Shown here piece by piece: positions 8,833 through 16,983 of a DNA stretch of 28,098 bases. Each line of letters opens with the position of its first letter. Position 1 is the stretch's first letter. The notes under the pieces are model-generated. The model was not told the DNA's origin. It saw only the letters and a program-made list of their open reading frames with translations, and did no database searches. Both the position numbers and the translations under genes were made by a program. Source of the stretch: UBA4717 sp045580165 (GTDB taxonomy: Bacteria > Bacillota > Clostridia > Oscillospirales > CAG-272). The DNA lies in the NCBI GenBank assembly GCA_045580165.1, contig JAZNNG010000049.1, forward strand, positions 1 to 28,098, written 5' to 3'.

Positions 8833-9951
8833 ATGAGAGTAATCGTTACGGGCGGAGGTACCAGCGGTCACGTTAATCCCGCGCTGGCTATCGCAAATTC
8901 CATCAAAAAGAATATTCCCGACTCCGAGATAATTTTCGTCGGAACAAGCAGAGGAATAGAAAACAAGCTTGTCCCTGCAGAGGGCTACAAGCTGCATCAC
9001 GTTGAAATAAGCGGTATCAGGCGCTCTCTTTCGCTCTCGAACATAAAAAGTCTCTACCTCGCGCTGACCTCTCCCATAAAGGCAAGAAAGCTTATCCGAG
9101 AGTTTCGTCCCGACGTTGTCGTCGGCACGGGCGGCTACGTTTGCTGGCCGGTCATGAAGGCGGCGGCGGATATGAAGATACCCACCGTGCTTCACGAGTC
9201 AAACTCGATTCCCGGCGTTGCTATAAAGATGCTCGCCAAATACGTTGACCTGATATTCGTTAATTTTGAAGCTACGAGGGGTAAATTCCCCGAAAAATAC
9301 AAAAGCAAGACCGTGAGAGTCGGAAATCCTCTGAGACCTGAATTTTTAAAGCTTTCGTATGCGGATGCGCGTGAAAAGCTCGGCATTACGGGAAAATACG
9401 AGAAGTTTTTACTCTCCTACGGCGGTAGTATGGGCGCAGAAAAGGTAAACGAGGCCGTCCTCTCTCTTATGAAGGAATACACCTCGTCACACCCCGAGGT
9501 GCTTCACCTGCACGCTACGGGCGCGATAGAATACGAGGCGGCGACCTCCGAATTCAAGCGTCTCGGCCTCGACAAATGCGATAACATAAAGCTTGTCGAA
9601 TACATTTACGATATGCCGCTTCAGATGGCGGCTGCCGACGCGGTTATATGCCGCGCAGGCGCTATGACTCTGTCCGAGCTTGCAATACTCGGCAAGGCTG
9701 CCGTGCTTATCCCCTCGCCTAACGTAACCGACAATCATCAGTACAAAAACGCCCACGAGCTTGAAGCGGCTGACGCCGCCGTGCTCATAGAAGAGCGCGA
9801 GCTTGACGGAGGACGTCTCACACGCGAGATACAGGCTCTGCTTTCGGGCGACAAGGCTGCAAAAATCGGCGAAAATGCAAAGCGCTTCGCCTGCCCCGAC
9901 GCGGAAAAACAAATTTTTGACGGCATCTGCCGTTTGGTAAACAAAAAATAA
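8833..9951 (+). CDS. murG: UDP-GlcNAc:lipid I N-acetylglucosamine transferase MurG
   Basis: The 372-residue GT28-family enzyme converts lipid I to lipid II on the inner face of the membrane. It begins with the diagnostic glycine loop GGGTSGHVNPALAIA. The second domain starts with LSYGGSMGAEKVN, and the donor-binding motif ICRAGAMTLSELAILGKAAVLIP appears late in the protein, in shortened form RAGAMTLSELA. The length is normal. GAAAGG lies eight bases ahead of the ATG, 30 bases after ftsW. MurC and MurB, often next in the cluster, are absent, and ftsQ follows 15 bases later. Confidence 0.97.
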   Translation: MRVIVTGGGTSGHVNPALAIANSIKKNIPDSEIIFVGTSRGIENKLVPAEGYKLHHVEISGIRRSLSLSNIKSLYLALTSPIKARKLIREFRPDVVVGTGGYVCWPVMKAAADMKIPTVLHESNSIPGVAIKMLAKYVDLIFVNFEATRGKFPEKYKSKTVRVGNPLRPEFLKLSYADAREKLGITGKYEKFLLSYGGSMGAEKVNEAVLSLMKEYTSSHPEVLHLHATGAIEYEAATSEFKRLGLDKCDNIKLVEYIYDMPLQMAAADAVICRAGAMTLSELAILGKAAVLIPSPNVTDNHQYKNAHELEAADAAVLIEERELDGGRLTREIQALLSGDKAAKIGENAKRFACPDAEKQIFDGICRLVNKK

Positions 9952-9966
9952 AAGCGGAGGAAGTCT

Positions 9967-10785
9967 ATGGAAAACCGTGACGCTCAAAATGGCGGCAAGA
10001 GCATCGACAAGGACTTAAAAACCTTTTCCGAAAAAAGAAATTCCAAGAAAAAAGCGGCGCGTATAGCCTCGGTTATAGGCATTTTCGCCGTGCTCGTTGT
10101 ATTCATAGTGATATGCTTCGTTTTCTTCTTTAAGGTAAAGACGGTTGAGGTCAAGGGCACGTCAAAATACAGTGCCGAGCTTATCGCAATTAAAAGCGGA
10201 ATTGTCGTGGGCGAAAACCTGTATAGCTACAAGGAAAGCGACATCGAAAGCTCTCTTATGCTTTCGTATCCCTACATCAGCAGAGTCAAATTAAAACGTC
10301 ATTGGCCCGACAAGATAATACTTGAGGTGAGCGAGGACACGCCTTCGTATATTGCCGACGTTTACGGGGAAACACTTATTTTCTCAAGCTCCCTGCGTAT
10401 CCTCGAGGCACCCGATGCCGAGGTGGATGATTTCGAGCTTTGTCTGTTGAAGCTTCCCGATATCGACAGAGCCCTCGTCGGAAACAAGCCCGTGTTCACA
10501 GAAAACGCAGACTATGTGACGACCGTCCTTAAAAGCGTTGAAAAGAGCGAGCTTGCAGAACGCATAACCTATATAAATCTTGAAAACAAATTCAGCGTAT
10601 ATTTTCTTATAGGAAATCAGTATAAAATAAAGTGCGGCAACACTCAGGACTTCTCACTCAAGCTCAATATGACCGCAAAAATTCTCGAAAGCGGTCACAT
10701 TCCAAACGGTGTGAAGGCGGAGATCGACGTGTCCAACCCCGATGAATCGACTGCCGTTATCGGTGAGCAGGCAATTATCAAGTAA
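9967..10785 (+). CDS. ftsQ: Cell division protein FtsQ/DivIB
   Basis: The 272-residue bitopic protein has a short basic cytoplasmic region, one membrane segment at about residues 33-55, and an extracellular POTRA domain at about 57-126 (KVKTVEVKGTSKYSAELI onward, ending LKRHWPDKIILEVSED). It is followed by the beta domain typical of FtsQ/DivIB. It scaffolds FtsL/DivIC in the divisome. GGAGG at 9957-9961 sets the start, 15 bases after murG. It is the last gene before a 167-base non-coding gap that carries the ftsZ promoter region. Confidence 0.92.
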   Translation: MENRDAQNGGKSIDKDLKTFSEKRNSKKKAARIASVIGIFAVLVVFIVICFVFFFKVKTVEVKGTSKYSAELIAIKSGIVVGENLYSYKESDIESSLMLSYPYISRVKLKRHWPDKIILEVSEDTPSYIADVYGETLIFSSSLRILEAPDAEVDDFELCLLKLPDIDRALVGNKPVFTENADYVTTVLKSVEKSELAERITYINLENKFSVYFLIGNQYKIKCGNTQDFSLKLNMTAKILESGHIPNGVKAEIDVSNPDESTAVIGEQAIIK

Positions 10786-10841
10786 TTCTGCCGCCACCAA
10801 AAAGAAAATTGTAAAATAATCATAAATTTTTGCAAAACTTA

Positions 10842-10870
10842 TTGCAATATTTACTCTTTTATATTATCAT
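10842..10870 (+). promoter_or_regulatory. Candidate ftsZ promoter
   Basis: TTGCAA (10842-10847) and TATCAT (10865-10870) are separated by 17 bases in an AT-rich 167-base gap ahead of ftsZ. TATACT at 10882-10887 is an alternative -10 without a good -35. A 12-base palindrome (ATTTTCGAAAAT, 10909-10920) lies between the promoter and the ribosome binding site and could be an operator. Confidence 0.5.
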
Positions 10871-10952
10871 ATAAGGTGAACTATACTAATATACATACGC
10901 AGAATCTCATTTTCGAAAATATTATGTGTTCAAAATACAGGAGGAAATACAA

Positions 10953-12014
10953 ATGTCAGTAGAACTTACAGGCCTCGCAAACCGCGTTTGCATCAAGGTT
11001 GTCGGTGTAGGCGGCGGCGGAAACAACGCTATCAACAGAATGATCGCATCGGGTATCCGCGGAGTTGAATTCATCGCAATCAACACAGATACTCAGGCTC
11101 TTAACAGATGTACGGCTGAAACCAAGATCGCTATCGGTCAGAAGACCACGGGCGGTCTCGGAGCAGGTGCCAACCCCGAAGTCGGCGCTATGGCAGCCGA
11201 AGAAAGCATCGACGATATCAGAGCTGCTATTCAGGGCGCTAATATGGTATTTATCACCGCAGGTATGGGCGGCGGTACAGGTACGGGTGCTGCTCCCGTT
11301 GTTGCAAAGCTCTCCAAGGAGCTCGGCATACTTACTATCGGTATCGTTACAAAGCCCTTTAAGTTTGAGGGTGCGAGCAGAATGGCTAAGGCTGAAGCAG
11401 GTATTGCAAACTTCGCTCAGTACATCGACTCTCTCATCACCATCCCCAACGAGCGTCTTAAGTATATTTCAGAAACCAAGATCACTCTCTCGAACGCTTT
11501 CAGCATTGCAGACGACGTTCTCCGTCAGGGCGTTCAGAGCATAAGCGAGCTTATCAACATCGACGCTGAGATCAACCTCGACTTCGCAGACGTTACTGCG
11601 GTTATGAAGGACGCAGGCTACGCTCATATGGGTGTTGGTAGTGCTAAGGGTAAGGACAAGGCTGAAATCGCGGCTAAGGCTGCTATCTCGAGTCCTCTCC
11701 TTGAGTCCTCCATCGCAGGCGCAAAGGGACTTATTCTCGGTATCGTGGCATCTCCCGACATCGGACTCGATGATACCGATATTGCATCAACTCTTATCTC
11801 CGAGGAAGCTAACCCCGACGTAAACCTCATTTGGGGTGTTGCGTTCGACCCTGCTCTCGAGGACGAAATGAGAATCACTGTTATTGCTACGAACTTTGAT
11901 TCAACTCCCACAGCTTCCGCAAAGAAGGGCGTTAAGACCTCTGCTGAAGGCGCTGACGCTATTACCAAGGACGAATTCTCGGATCTCATCAAGATTCTTG
12001 ATAAGAACAAGTAA
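10953..12014 (+). CDS. ftsZ: Cell division GTPase FtsZ
   Basis: The 353-residue tubulin homologue forms the Z ring. The nucleotide site is clear: GGGGNNAINRMI near residue 20 and the tubulin signature GGGTGTG at 106-112. The T7 synergy loop (NLDFADV) that completes the neighbouring subunit's GTPase site is also present. GAGGAA at 10941-10946 fixes the ATG at 10953, so an in-frame upstream GTG at 10926 is not used. The protein is shorter than typical Firmicute FtsZ (370-390). The linker is only about 25 residues, and the C-terminus (DEFSDLIKILDKNK) lacks the usual D-IPxFLR core that binds FtsA, SepF and ZapA-type partners. No ftsA or sepF is next to it. Confidence 0.97.
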   Translation: MSVELTGLANRVCIKVVGVGGGGNNAINRMIASGIRGVEFIAINTDTQALNRCTAETKIAIGQKTTGGLGAGANPEVGAMAAEESIDDIRAAIQGANMVFITAGMGGGTGTGAAPVVAKLSKELGILTIGIVTKPFKFEGASRMAKAEAGIANFAQYIDSLITIPNERLKYISETKITLSNAFSIADDVLRQGVQSISELINIDAEINLDFADVTAVMKDAGYAHMGVGSAKGKDKAEIAAKAAISSPLLESSIAGAKGLILGIVASPDIGLDDTDIASTLISEEANPDVNLIWGVAFDPALEDEMRITVIATNFDSTPTASAKKGVKTSAEGADAITKDEFSDLIKILDKNK

Positions 12015-12033
12015 TAAGAATTTGTTTATAAGG

Positions 12034-12065
12034 AAAATCCACCGTTTTTACGGTGGATTTTTTGT
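12034..12065 (+). terminator. Intrinsic terminator after ftsZ
   Basis: An 11-bp perfect stem (arms 12034-12044 and 12051-12061) with a 6-base loop runs into a T-tract, 20 bases after the ftsZ stop. It closes the dcw operon. Confidence 0.9.
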
Positions 12066-12124
12066 TTGCCGCTTTTTGTAAAAAGGTCGGGACACCCCGA
12101 CGGGCAAGGCGCGCGTGCGGTTTT

Positions 12125-12717
12125 GCGACTTTTTATAAAAAGTCGCCCAAAAACTTTTTGGGCGCGCGTTAAGTTTTGCGGTAAGTGTAATCTCCACCCA
12201 TTCACGTTTATCTGTGGGGATTTGGTTTTATTATGCGCTTCGCGCCTTTGCGACTTTTTGTAAAAAGTCGCCCAAAAACTTTTTGGGCGCGCGTTAAGTT
12301 TTGCGGTAAGTGTAATCTTCACCCATTCACGTTTATCTGTGGGAATTTGGTTTTATTATGCGCTTCGCGCCTTTGCGACTTTTTGTAAAAAGTCGCCCAA
12401 AAACTTTTTGGGCGCGCGTTAAGTTTTGCGGTAAGTGTAATCTTCACCCATTCACGTTTATCTGTGGGGATTTGGTTTTATTGTGCGCTTCGCGCCTTTG
12501 CGACTTTTTGTAAAAAGTCTCCCAAAAACTTTTTGGGCGCGCGTTAAGTTTTGCGGTAAGTGTAATCTCCACCCATTCACGTTTATCTGTGGGAATTTGG
12601 TTTTATTGTGCGCTTCGCGCCTTTGCGACTTTTTGTAAAAAGTCGCCCAAAAACTTTTGGGCGCGCGTTAAGTTTTGCGGTAAGTGTAATCTCCACCCAT
12701 TCACGTTTATCTGTGGG
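12125..12717. repeat. Five-copy 125-bp palindrome-bearing direct repeat array
   Basis: Units begin at 12125, 12250, 12375, 12500 and 12625, so the period is exactly 125 bp, and the fifth copy stops near 12717. Each unit starts with a 22-base palindrome (GCGACTTTTT-GT-AAAAAGTCGC), directly followed by CCCAAAAA-C-TTTTTGGG and GCGCGCG, and ends with GCGC-TTC-GCGC. The copies differ at few positions: CTCC/CTTC, GGGGA/GGGAA, ATTATG/ATTGTG, one stem mutation in copy 4 and a one-base deletion in copy 5. A decayed sixth copy seems to precede them (about 12069-12124), with its own GTCGGG-ACAC-CCCGAC hairpin. The 773-base gap from ftsZ to dacF holds nothing else but the ftsZ terminator. The open frames on both strands here are repeat-derived and I do not call them genes. 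Confidence 0.9.
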
Positions 12718-12788
12718 AATATTGCTTATATTTTTGTCATATTATTTATCGTGAAATTGTTTCTGCCGCGCGGCGGCTTGGAGGTAAT

Positions 12789-13925
12789 ATGAAAAAATTT
12801 ATTTCCCTTCTTCTCGCTACCCTACTCTTTGCCCTTTGTATCACCACTACCGTGTGCGCCGACGGAGATAAAAAATTCGACGCAAAAAGCATCATCCTTA
12901 TGGAAGCTTCAACAGGCAAAGTCCTGCTTGAGGACAACGCCGACTCCCCTCTCCCACCCGCTTCCGTTACCAAGATCATGACCCTTCTTATCGTCATGGA
13001 AGCCATCGAAAACGGCAAGATCTCCTTCGACGATAAGGTTACCGTTTCAAACAATGCCGCCTCTATGGGCGGCTCTCAGGTCTATCTCGAGCCCGGCGAG
13101 GAAATGAGCGTTGACGAGATGATAAAGTGCGTAGTAGTCTCCTCCGCCAACGACGCCGCCGTTGCTCTCGCCGAATACGTTGCCGGCAGCGAGGAGCTTT
13201 TCGTCGAGCAAATGAACAAGCGCGCCGCCGAGCTCGGAATGAACAACACCCACTTTGAAAACACCAACGGTCTTGACGATACGGTCTCAAACCACGTCAC
13301 AAGCGCACGTGACATCGCCATAATGAGCCGCGAGCTTATCCGACACCCTAAGATACTCGAATACAGCTCTATCTGGATGGACACCATCCGCGACGGCGCA
13401 TTTACCCTCACCAACACCAACCGACTTATCCGCTTTTATAACGGTGCAAACGGGCTCAAGACCGGCTCTACGTCAAAGGCAGGCTTCTGCATAAGCGCGA
13501 CCGCGCTCCGCGACAATATGCAGCTTATTGCGGTGGTTATGGGCGCTCCAAACCGTGACACACGCAACGAGATAGCAAAAAAACTACTCGACTACGGCTT
13601 TGCATGCTACTCGGTAGCAAGCTTTGAGCCGCGCGAGCTTGATCCACTCCGCCTGCTCGGAGGTCTTACGGACACGGTGAGAATCGGCTACGGCGAGTTT
13701 TCCGCGGTAGTCGGCAAGGGCAAGGCATCGGCGGTTGAAAAAAGAGTGACTATACCCGAAAACCTGACCGCGCCCGTCCGCGAGGGCGATATTATCGGTG
13801 AGGTGGAATACTTACTTGACGGCGAGGTCATCGGCAAGGCAAACGTCACGGCTCTTGAATCTGCCGACAAGATAAGCTACTTCGGCGTTCTTCTCGGTAT
13901 ACTCAAAAAGGCAGTTTTGCTATAA
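12789..13925 (+). CDS. dacF: Secreted D-alanyl-D-alanine carboxypeptidase (DacF/PBP5 type)
   Basis: The 378-residue low-molecular-weight penicillin-binding protein trims the terminal D-Ala of stem pentapeptides outside the membrane. A signal peptide occupies about residues 1-24 (cleavage near VCA). The S11 peptidase motifs are complete: Ser59-V-T-Lys62, Ser119-A-Asn121 and Lys224-T-Gly226. The PBP5 C-terminal beta domain follows at about 275-350, with a hydrophobic C-terminal segment. TTGGAGG precedes the ATG. DacF in bacilli is a forespore gene and DacA is vegetative. The sequence does not decide which role applies, so the symbol is tentative. It is functionally linked to the dcw operon upstream but transcribed separately. 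Confidence 0.92.
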   Translation: MKKFISLLLATLLFALCITTTVCADGDKKFDAKSIILMEASTGKVLLEDNADSPLPPASVTKIMTLLIVMEAIENGKISFDDKVTVSNNAASMGGSQVYLEPGEEMSVDEMIKCVVVSSANDAAVALAEYVAGSEELFVEQMNKRAAELGMNNTHFENTNGLDDTVSNHVTSARDIAIMSRELIRHPKILEYSSIWMDTIRDGAFTLTNTNRLIRFYNGANGLKTGSTSKAGFCISATALRDNMQLIAVVMGAPNRDTRNEIAKKLLDYGFACYSVASFEPRELDPLRLLGGLTDTVRIGYGEFSAVVGKGKASAVEKRVTIPENLTAPVREGDIIGEVEYLLDGEVIGKANVTALESADKISYFGVLLGILKKAVLL

Positions 13926-13963
13926 AAAAGCATCCTTTGTGCAGTGGCACAAAGGATGCTTTT
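13926..13963. terminator. Bidirectional terminator between dacF and trkH
   Basis: A perfect 17-bp stem (13926-13942 with 13947-13963) and a 4-base loop, with A-tract on one side and T-tract on the other, lies between two convergent genes. It can stop transcription from both. Confidence 0.93.
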
Positions 13964-13968
13964 TCGTA

Positions 13969-15408
13969 TTATTTCTTCCACGTTCTGTAACTGAAAAGCA
14001 TCAGCATCGGGAATATTTCAAGTCGTCCGATAAGCATTATTACCGAAAGGACTACAGTTGAAAGATTCGAGAATATAGCGAAATTGCCCGTAGGACCGAC
14101 AAGCCCAAGTCCGGGACCTGTGTTATTAAGCGTTGCCATTACAGCGGTAAAATTGGTCGTAAAATCAAAATTGTCAAGACTGATTATAAGCACTGCCGAG
14201 GCAGCAAGCACCATAAACGTTCCCATATACACGTTTACTGCTCTTACGGTCTCGTGCTCGACGGGCCTTCCGTTCATACTTATCTTGATCGTGCTCTTAG
14301 GATGTGCCGCGGCTCTTATCTCTCTGATTATGCTCTTTATAAGAATAAGGACCCTTGACACCTTAATACCGCCGCCCGTGCTTCCCGCGCACGCTCCGAC
14401 ACACATCAGTGCAACAAGAATTGCTTTTGAAAACTCCGGCCACAGATTATAGTCCGTAGTTACATATCCCGTGGTAGTGATGATACTTGCCGCCTGAAAC
14501 GCCGCGTGCTTGAGCGCTTCTCCGATGCTGTCAAACAGTCCGCTTACGTTTATAGTGATAGCAATGATCGAAAAGATGACGATCCCGAGATAGCCGCGGA
14601 GCTCCTCTGATTTTATCGCGTCCTTGAATTTGCCTATCATTATAAGGTAGTACAGCGAAAAATCTATACCGAAAAGCAACATAAACACGGTTATTACTAT
14701 CTGGACGTAAGACGAATAGGTAGAAATTCCCGAATTCAGTATTGAAAAGCCGCCCGTTCCCGCAGTACCGAAGCTGAGCGTAAGCGATGAAAAGAGGTCG
14801 AGTCCGCCGAAAAGCAAAAGCACGATCTCTACCGCCGTTATAGCAATATAAATGAGGTAGATTATCTTTGCGCTCGACTTTACCTTTGGCACTATCTTAC
14901 TTACCGCAGGTCCCGTGCTCTCTGCTCTCATAAGGTGAAGGTTTCCGCCGCCCGAGAGAGGAAGAAGCGCAACGAGGAAAACGAGTACTCCCATACCGCC
15001 TATCCAATGGCTGAAGCTTCGCCAGAAGAGCAGGCATTTGGGAAGCGCCTCAACGTCCGAAAGCACAGACGCGCCCGTAGTTGTAAATCCGGATACCGTT
15101 TCAAATATCGCGTCTGCAAAATTCGGTATCGCGCCCGACAGAAAGAACGGAAGGCAGCCGAAAATACTCATAACCGTCCACGAAAGCGCAACCGTTACGA
15201 AGCCCTCCTTGGCGTACATTGCCTTGTTTCCGGGTGCGCGGCAGGTGAGCGCTATTCCAAAAAGCAGGCAGAGACCGATAGTGATCGCAATATATTTGAG
15301 ATAAAATATCTCGCCGTAGCAAACGGCGCATATTGCAGGCAAGGCCAGGCACGCCGCCTCTATATTGAGCACCCATCCGAGTGTATATAGAATGGTTCTG
15401 TAATTCAT
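13969..15408 (-). CDS. trkH: Potassium uptake membrane subunit TrkH/KtrB type
   Basis: The 479-residue membrane protein of the Trk/Ktr/HKT family is the potassium-translocating pore. Four P-loop repeats are visible, each with its filter glycine region: TTTGASVLSDVEALP, FGTAGTGGFSILNSG, ITTTGYVTTDYN and NNTGPGLGLVGPTGNF. About eight to ten membrane helices surround them. The long form with the N-terminal extra hairpin (MNYRTILYTLGWVL) matches TrkH/TrkG better than KtrB. The gene begins 12 bases after the trkA stop, so the two form an operon and a functional pair in which TrkA gates the pore. Confidence 0.93.
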   Translation of the reverse strand: MNYRTILYTLGWVLNIEAACLALPAICAVCYGEIFYLKYIAITIGLCLLFGIALTCRAPGNKAMYAKEGFVTVALSWTVMSIFGCLPFFLSGAIPNFADAIFETVSGFTTTGASVLSDVEALPKCLLFWRSFSHWIGGMGVLVFLVALLPLSGGGNLHLMRAESTGPAVSKIVPKVKSSAKIIYLIYIAITAVEIVLLLFGGLDLFSSLTLSFGTAGTGGFSILNSGISTYSSYVQIVITVFMLLFGIDFSLYYLIMIGKFKDAIKSEELRGYLGIVIFSIIAITINVSGLFDSIGEALKHAAFQAASIITTTGYVTTDYNLWPEFSKAILVALMCVGACAGSTGGGIKVSRVLILIKSIIREIRAAAHPKSTIKISMNGRPVEHETVRAVNVYMGTFMVLAASAVLIISLDNFDFTTNFTAVMATLNNTGPGLGLVGPTGNFAIFSNLSTVVLSVIMLIGRLEIFPMLMLFSYRTWKK

Positions 15409-15420
15409 AAGACTCTCCGA

Positions 15421-16782
15421 TTAGTCCAAAATGTCACTTATATCCTTAAAGCCCGTGTGAGCAGTAACTATAACCACGCTGTCTCCCTTCAGGAGAAGGT
15501 CGCGTCCGCGAGGTATGATGATCCTTCCGTCGCGGTTTATGCAAGCGATAAGCGTGTTGCTCTTGAGCTTCAGAGAATCAAGCGTTCTGCCTGTCAGGGG
15601 GGTGTTCTCGCTCACTCTGAACTCTATCGCCTCTGCCTTATCGCCGAGTATCATATGCATAGTTTCAATACTGTCGTCTCTCGAATTCTTTTTGCCGCGA
15701 ACAAATTTAACTATATATTCCGCGGCAAGATTCTTGGGGTACACAGTACTGTCAAGGTCGAGTCCGCCGATAACCCCGTCATAATCCACGCGGTTTATCT
15801 TGGTTACCACCTTACCCGAGGTCATTTTGCTTTTTGCAAACAGAGACAGGAGTATATTGACCTCGTCGCTGTCGGTCAGAGACACGAACGACTCTGCGTA
15901 CTCGATGCCCTCCTCCATAAGCAGTCTGTTCTCGGCACCGTCGCCGTGAATTATGGTAGCCTTCGGCAAAAGTCTGCAAAGCTCGTCGCAGCGCTCCGCG
16001 CTCTGCTCTATTATCTTTACGCCAATTCCGGTCTTAAGAAGCTTTTGTGCGAGATAATACGCGGTATTGCCTCCTCCGACTATGGTGGTGTCCTTGACTC
16101 TGTTTGTCTTTACGCCAATCTTCTTGAAAAATCCCGACGCGTTTTCAAGCGCAGTCGTTATGCTGATAAGGTCTCCCGATTTAAGCACGAAGTTACCGCT
16201 GGGGATAAACACCTCGTCCCCTCTCTCAACTCCGCAAATAAGCACGTCCAAGTCAAGCTTTGACACTATTTCCATAACCCGCATATTATCGAGCACCGAG
16301 CCCTCGGGAACACGGAATTTGAGTATTTCCACTCTGCCCTTGGCAAAGGTGTCTATTTCGACTGCGGTCGGGAATCTGAGAATTCTCGCGATCTCGGACG
16401 CCGCCGTGTACTCGGGGTTGATTATAAGCGCGAGTCCAAGGTCCTCCTTAAGAAAGTTCAGCGACTTGCTGTATTCGGGCTTTCTTACCCTTGCGACCGT
16501 CTGACAGCTTCCGAGCTTACGCGCCATAAGGCAGCTTAAGAGGTTAAGCTCGTCGGAATCGGTAACGGCAATGAAAATATCCGCGTTTGCCACGCCTGCA
16601 TCAACAAGAGTGTCAATATTCGCGCCGCTTCCCTCTATTCCCATTACATCGTTGAGCGCAACGAAGTCGTTTACCTCCTCCGCCTTTATATCTATAACCG
16701 TCAGATCATTATCCTTTTCCATCGACAGAAGCTCAACTAACTTCTGTCCCATATTGCCGCATCCGGCTATTACTATATTCAT
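15421..16782 (-). CDS. trkA: Trk system potassium uptake regulatory protein TrkA
   Basis: The 453-residue cytoplasmic protein has two tandem RCK units, each an NAD-binding Rossmann fold (IAGCGNMGQKL near residue 5 and VGGGNTAYYLAQKL near 230) plus an RCK_C domain. It binds nucleotide and gates TrkH. I start at the ATG at 16782 because GGAAGG lies 6 bases upstream. A longer frame beginning at a TTG (16797) has no such site. Its promoter is close to consensus and it is followed by trkH. Confidence 0.94.
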   Translation of the reverse strand: MNIVIAGCGNMGQKLVELLSMEKDNDLTVIDIKAEEVNDFVALNDVMGIEGSGANIDTLVDAGVANADIFIAVTDSDELNLLSCLMARKLGSCQTVARVRKPEYSKSLNFLKEDLGLALIINPEYTAASEIARILRFPTAVEIDTFAKGRVEILKFRVPEGSVLDNMRVMEIVSKLDLDVLICGVERGDEVFIPSGNFVLKSGDLISITTALENASGFFKKIGVKTNRVKDTTIVGGGNTAYYLAQKLLKTGIGVKIIEQSAERCDELCRLLPKATIIHGDGAENRLLMEEGIEYAESFVSLTDSDEVNILLSLFAKSKMTSGKVVTKINRVDYDGVIGGLDLDSTVYPKNLAAEYIVKFVRGKKNSRDDSIETMHMILGDKAEAIEFRVSENTPLTGRTLDSLKLKSNTLIACINRDGRIIIPRGRDLLLKGDSVVIVTAHTGFKDISDILD

Positions 16783-16830
16783 ATTGCTACCTTCCAAAAA
16801 AGTATGGTCATACAGAAAAATTATGCAATA

Positions 16831-16859
16831 AGTATATCAAATTTACACAAATTTGTCAA
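16831..16859 (-). promoter_or_regulatory. Promoter of the trkA-trkH operon
   Basis: On the - strand, TTGACA (16854-16859) and TATACT (16831-16836) are separated by exactly 17 bases, 48 bases ahead of the trkA ATG. This is near the sigma-A consensus. Confidence 0.8.
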
Positions 16860-16904
16860 TCGCAGGGCAAACTCGCCTATTTTTAATAATATAAGCCAAA
16901 ATTA

Positions 16905-16933
16905 TTGCTTTTATAAGAAAAAAGTGTTAAAAT
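16905..16933 (+). promoter_or_regulatory. Promoter of galT
   Basis: TTGCTT (16905-16910), a 17-base spacer and TAAAAT (16928-16933) lie 50 bases before the galT ATG. It is divergent from the trkA promoter, with the two -35 boxes about 45 bases apart. Confidence 0.7.
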
Positions 16934-16983
16934 ATATAGTAACATTAATTTACTCCCGTATATCGGGACGGATGGAGACTATT

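Noticed and set aside
12026..12322. 98-codon - strand frame, and + strand frames 12066-12263 and 12589-12792
   Set aside because: They lie in the 125-bp repeat array, translate the palindromes and share peptide repeats only because of the DNA repeat; there is no suitable ribosome binding site or known domain.
12125..12717. Possible CRISPR-like array
   Set aside because: The 125-bp units are contiguous near-identical copies with no variable spacers and no cas genes are nearby.
16804..16983. N-terminal extension of GalT
   Set aside because: The in-frame extension covers both the trkA and galT promoters and has no ribosome binding site; the ATG at 16984 matches the family start.
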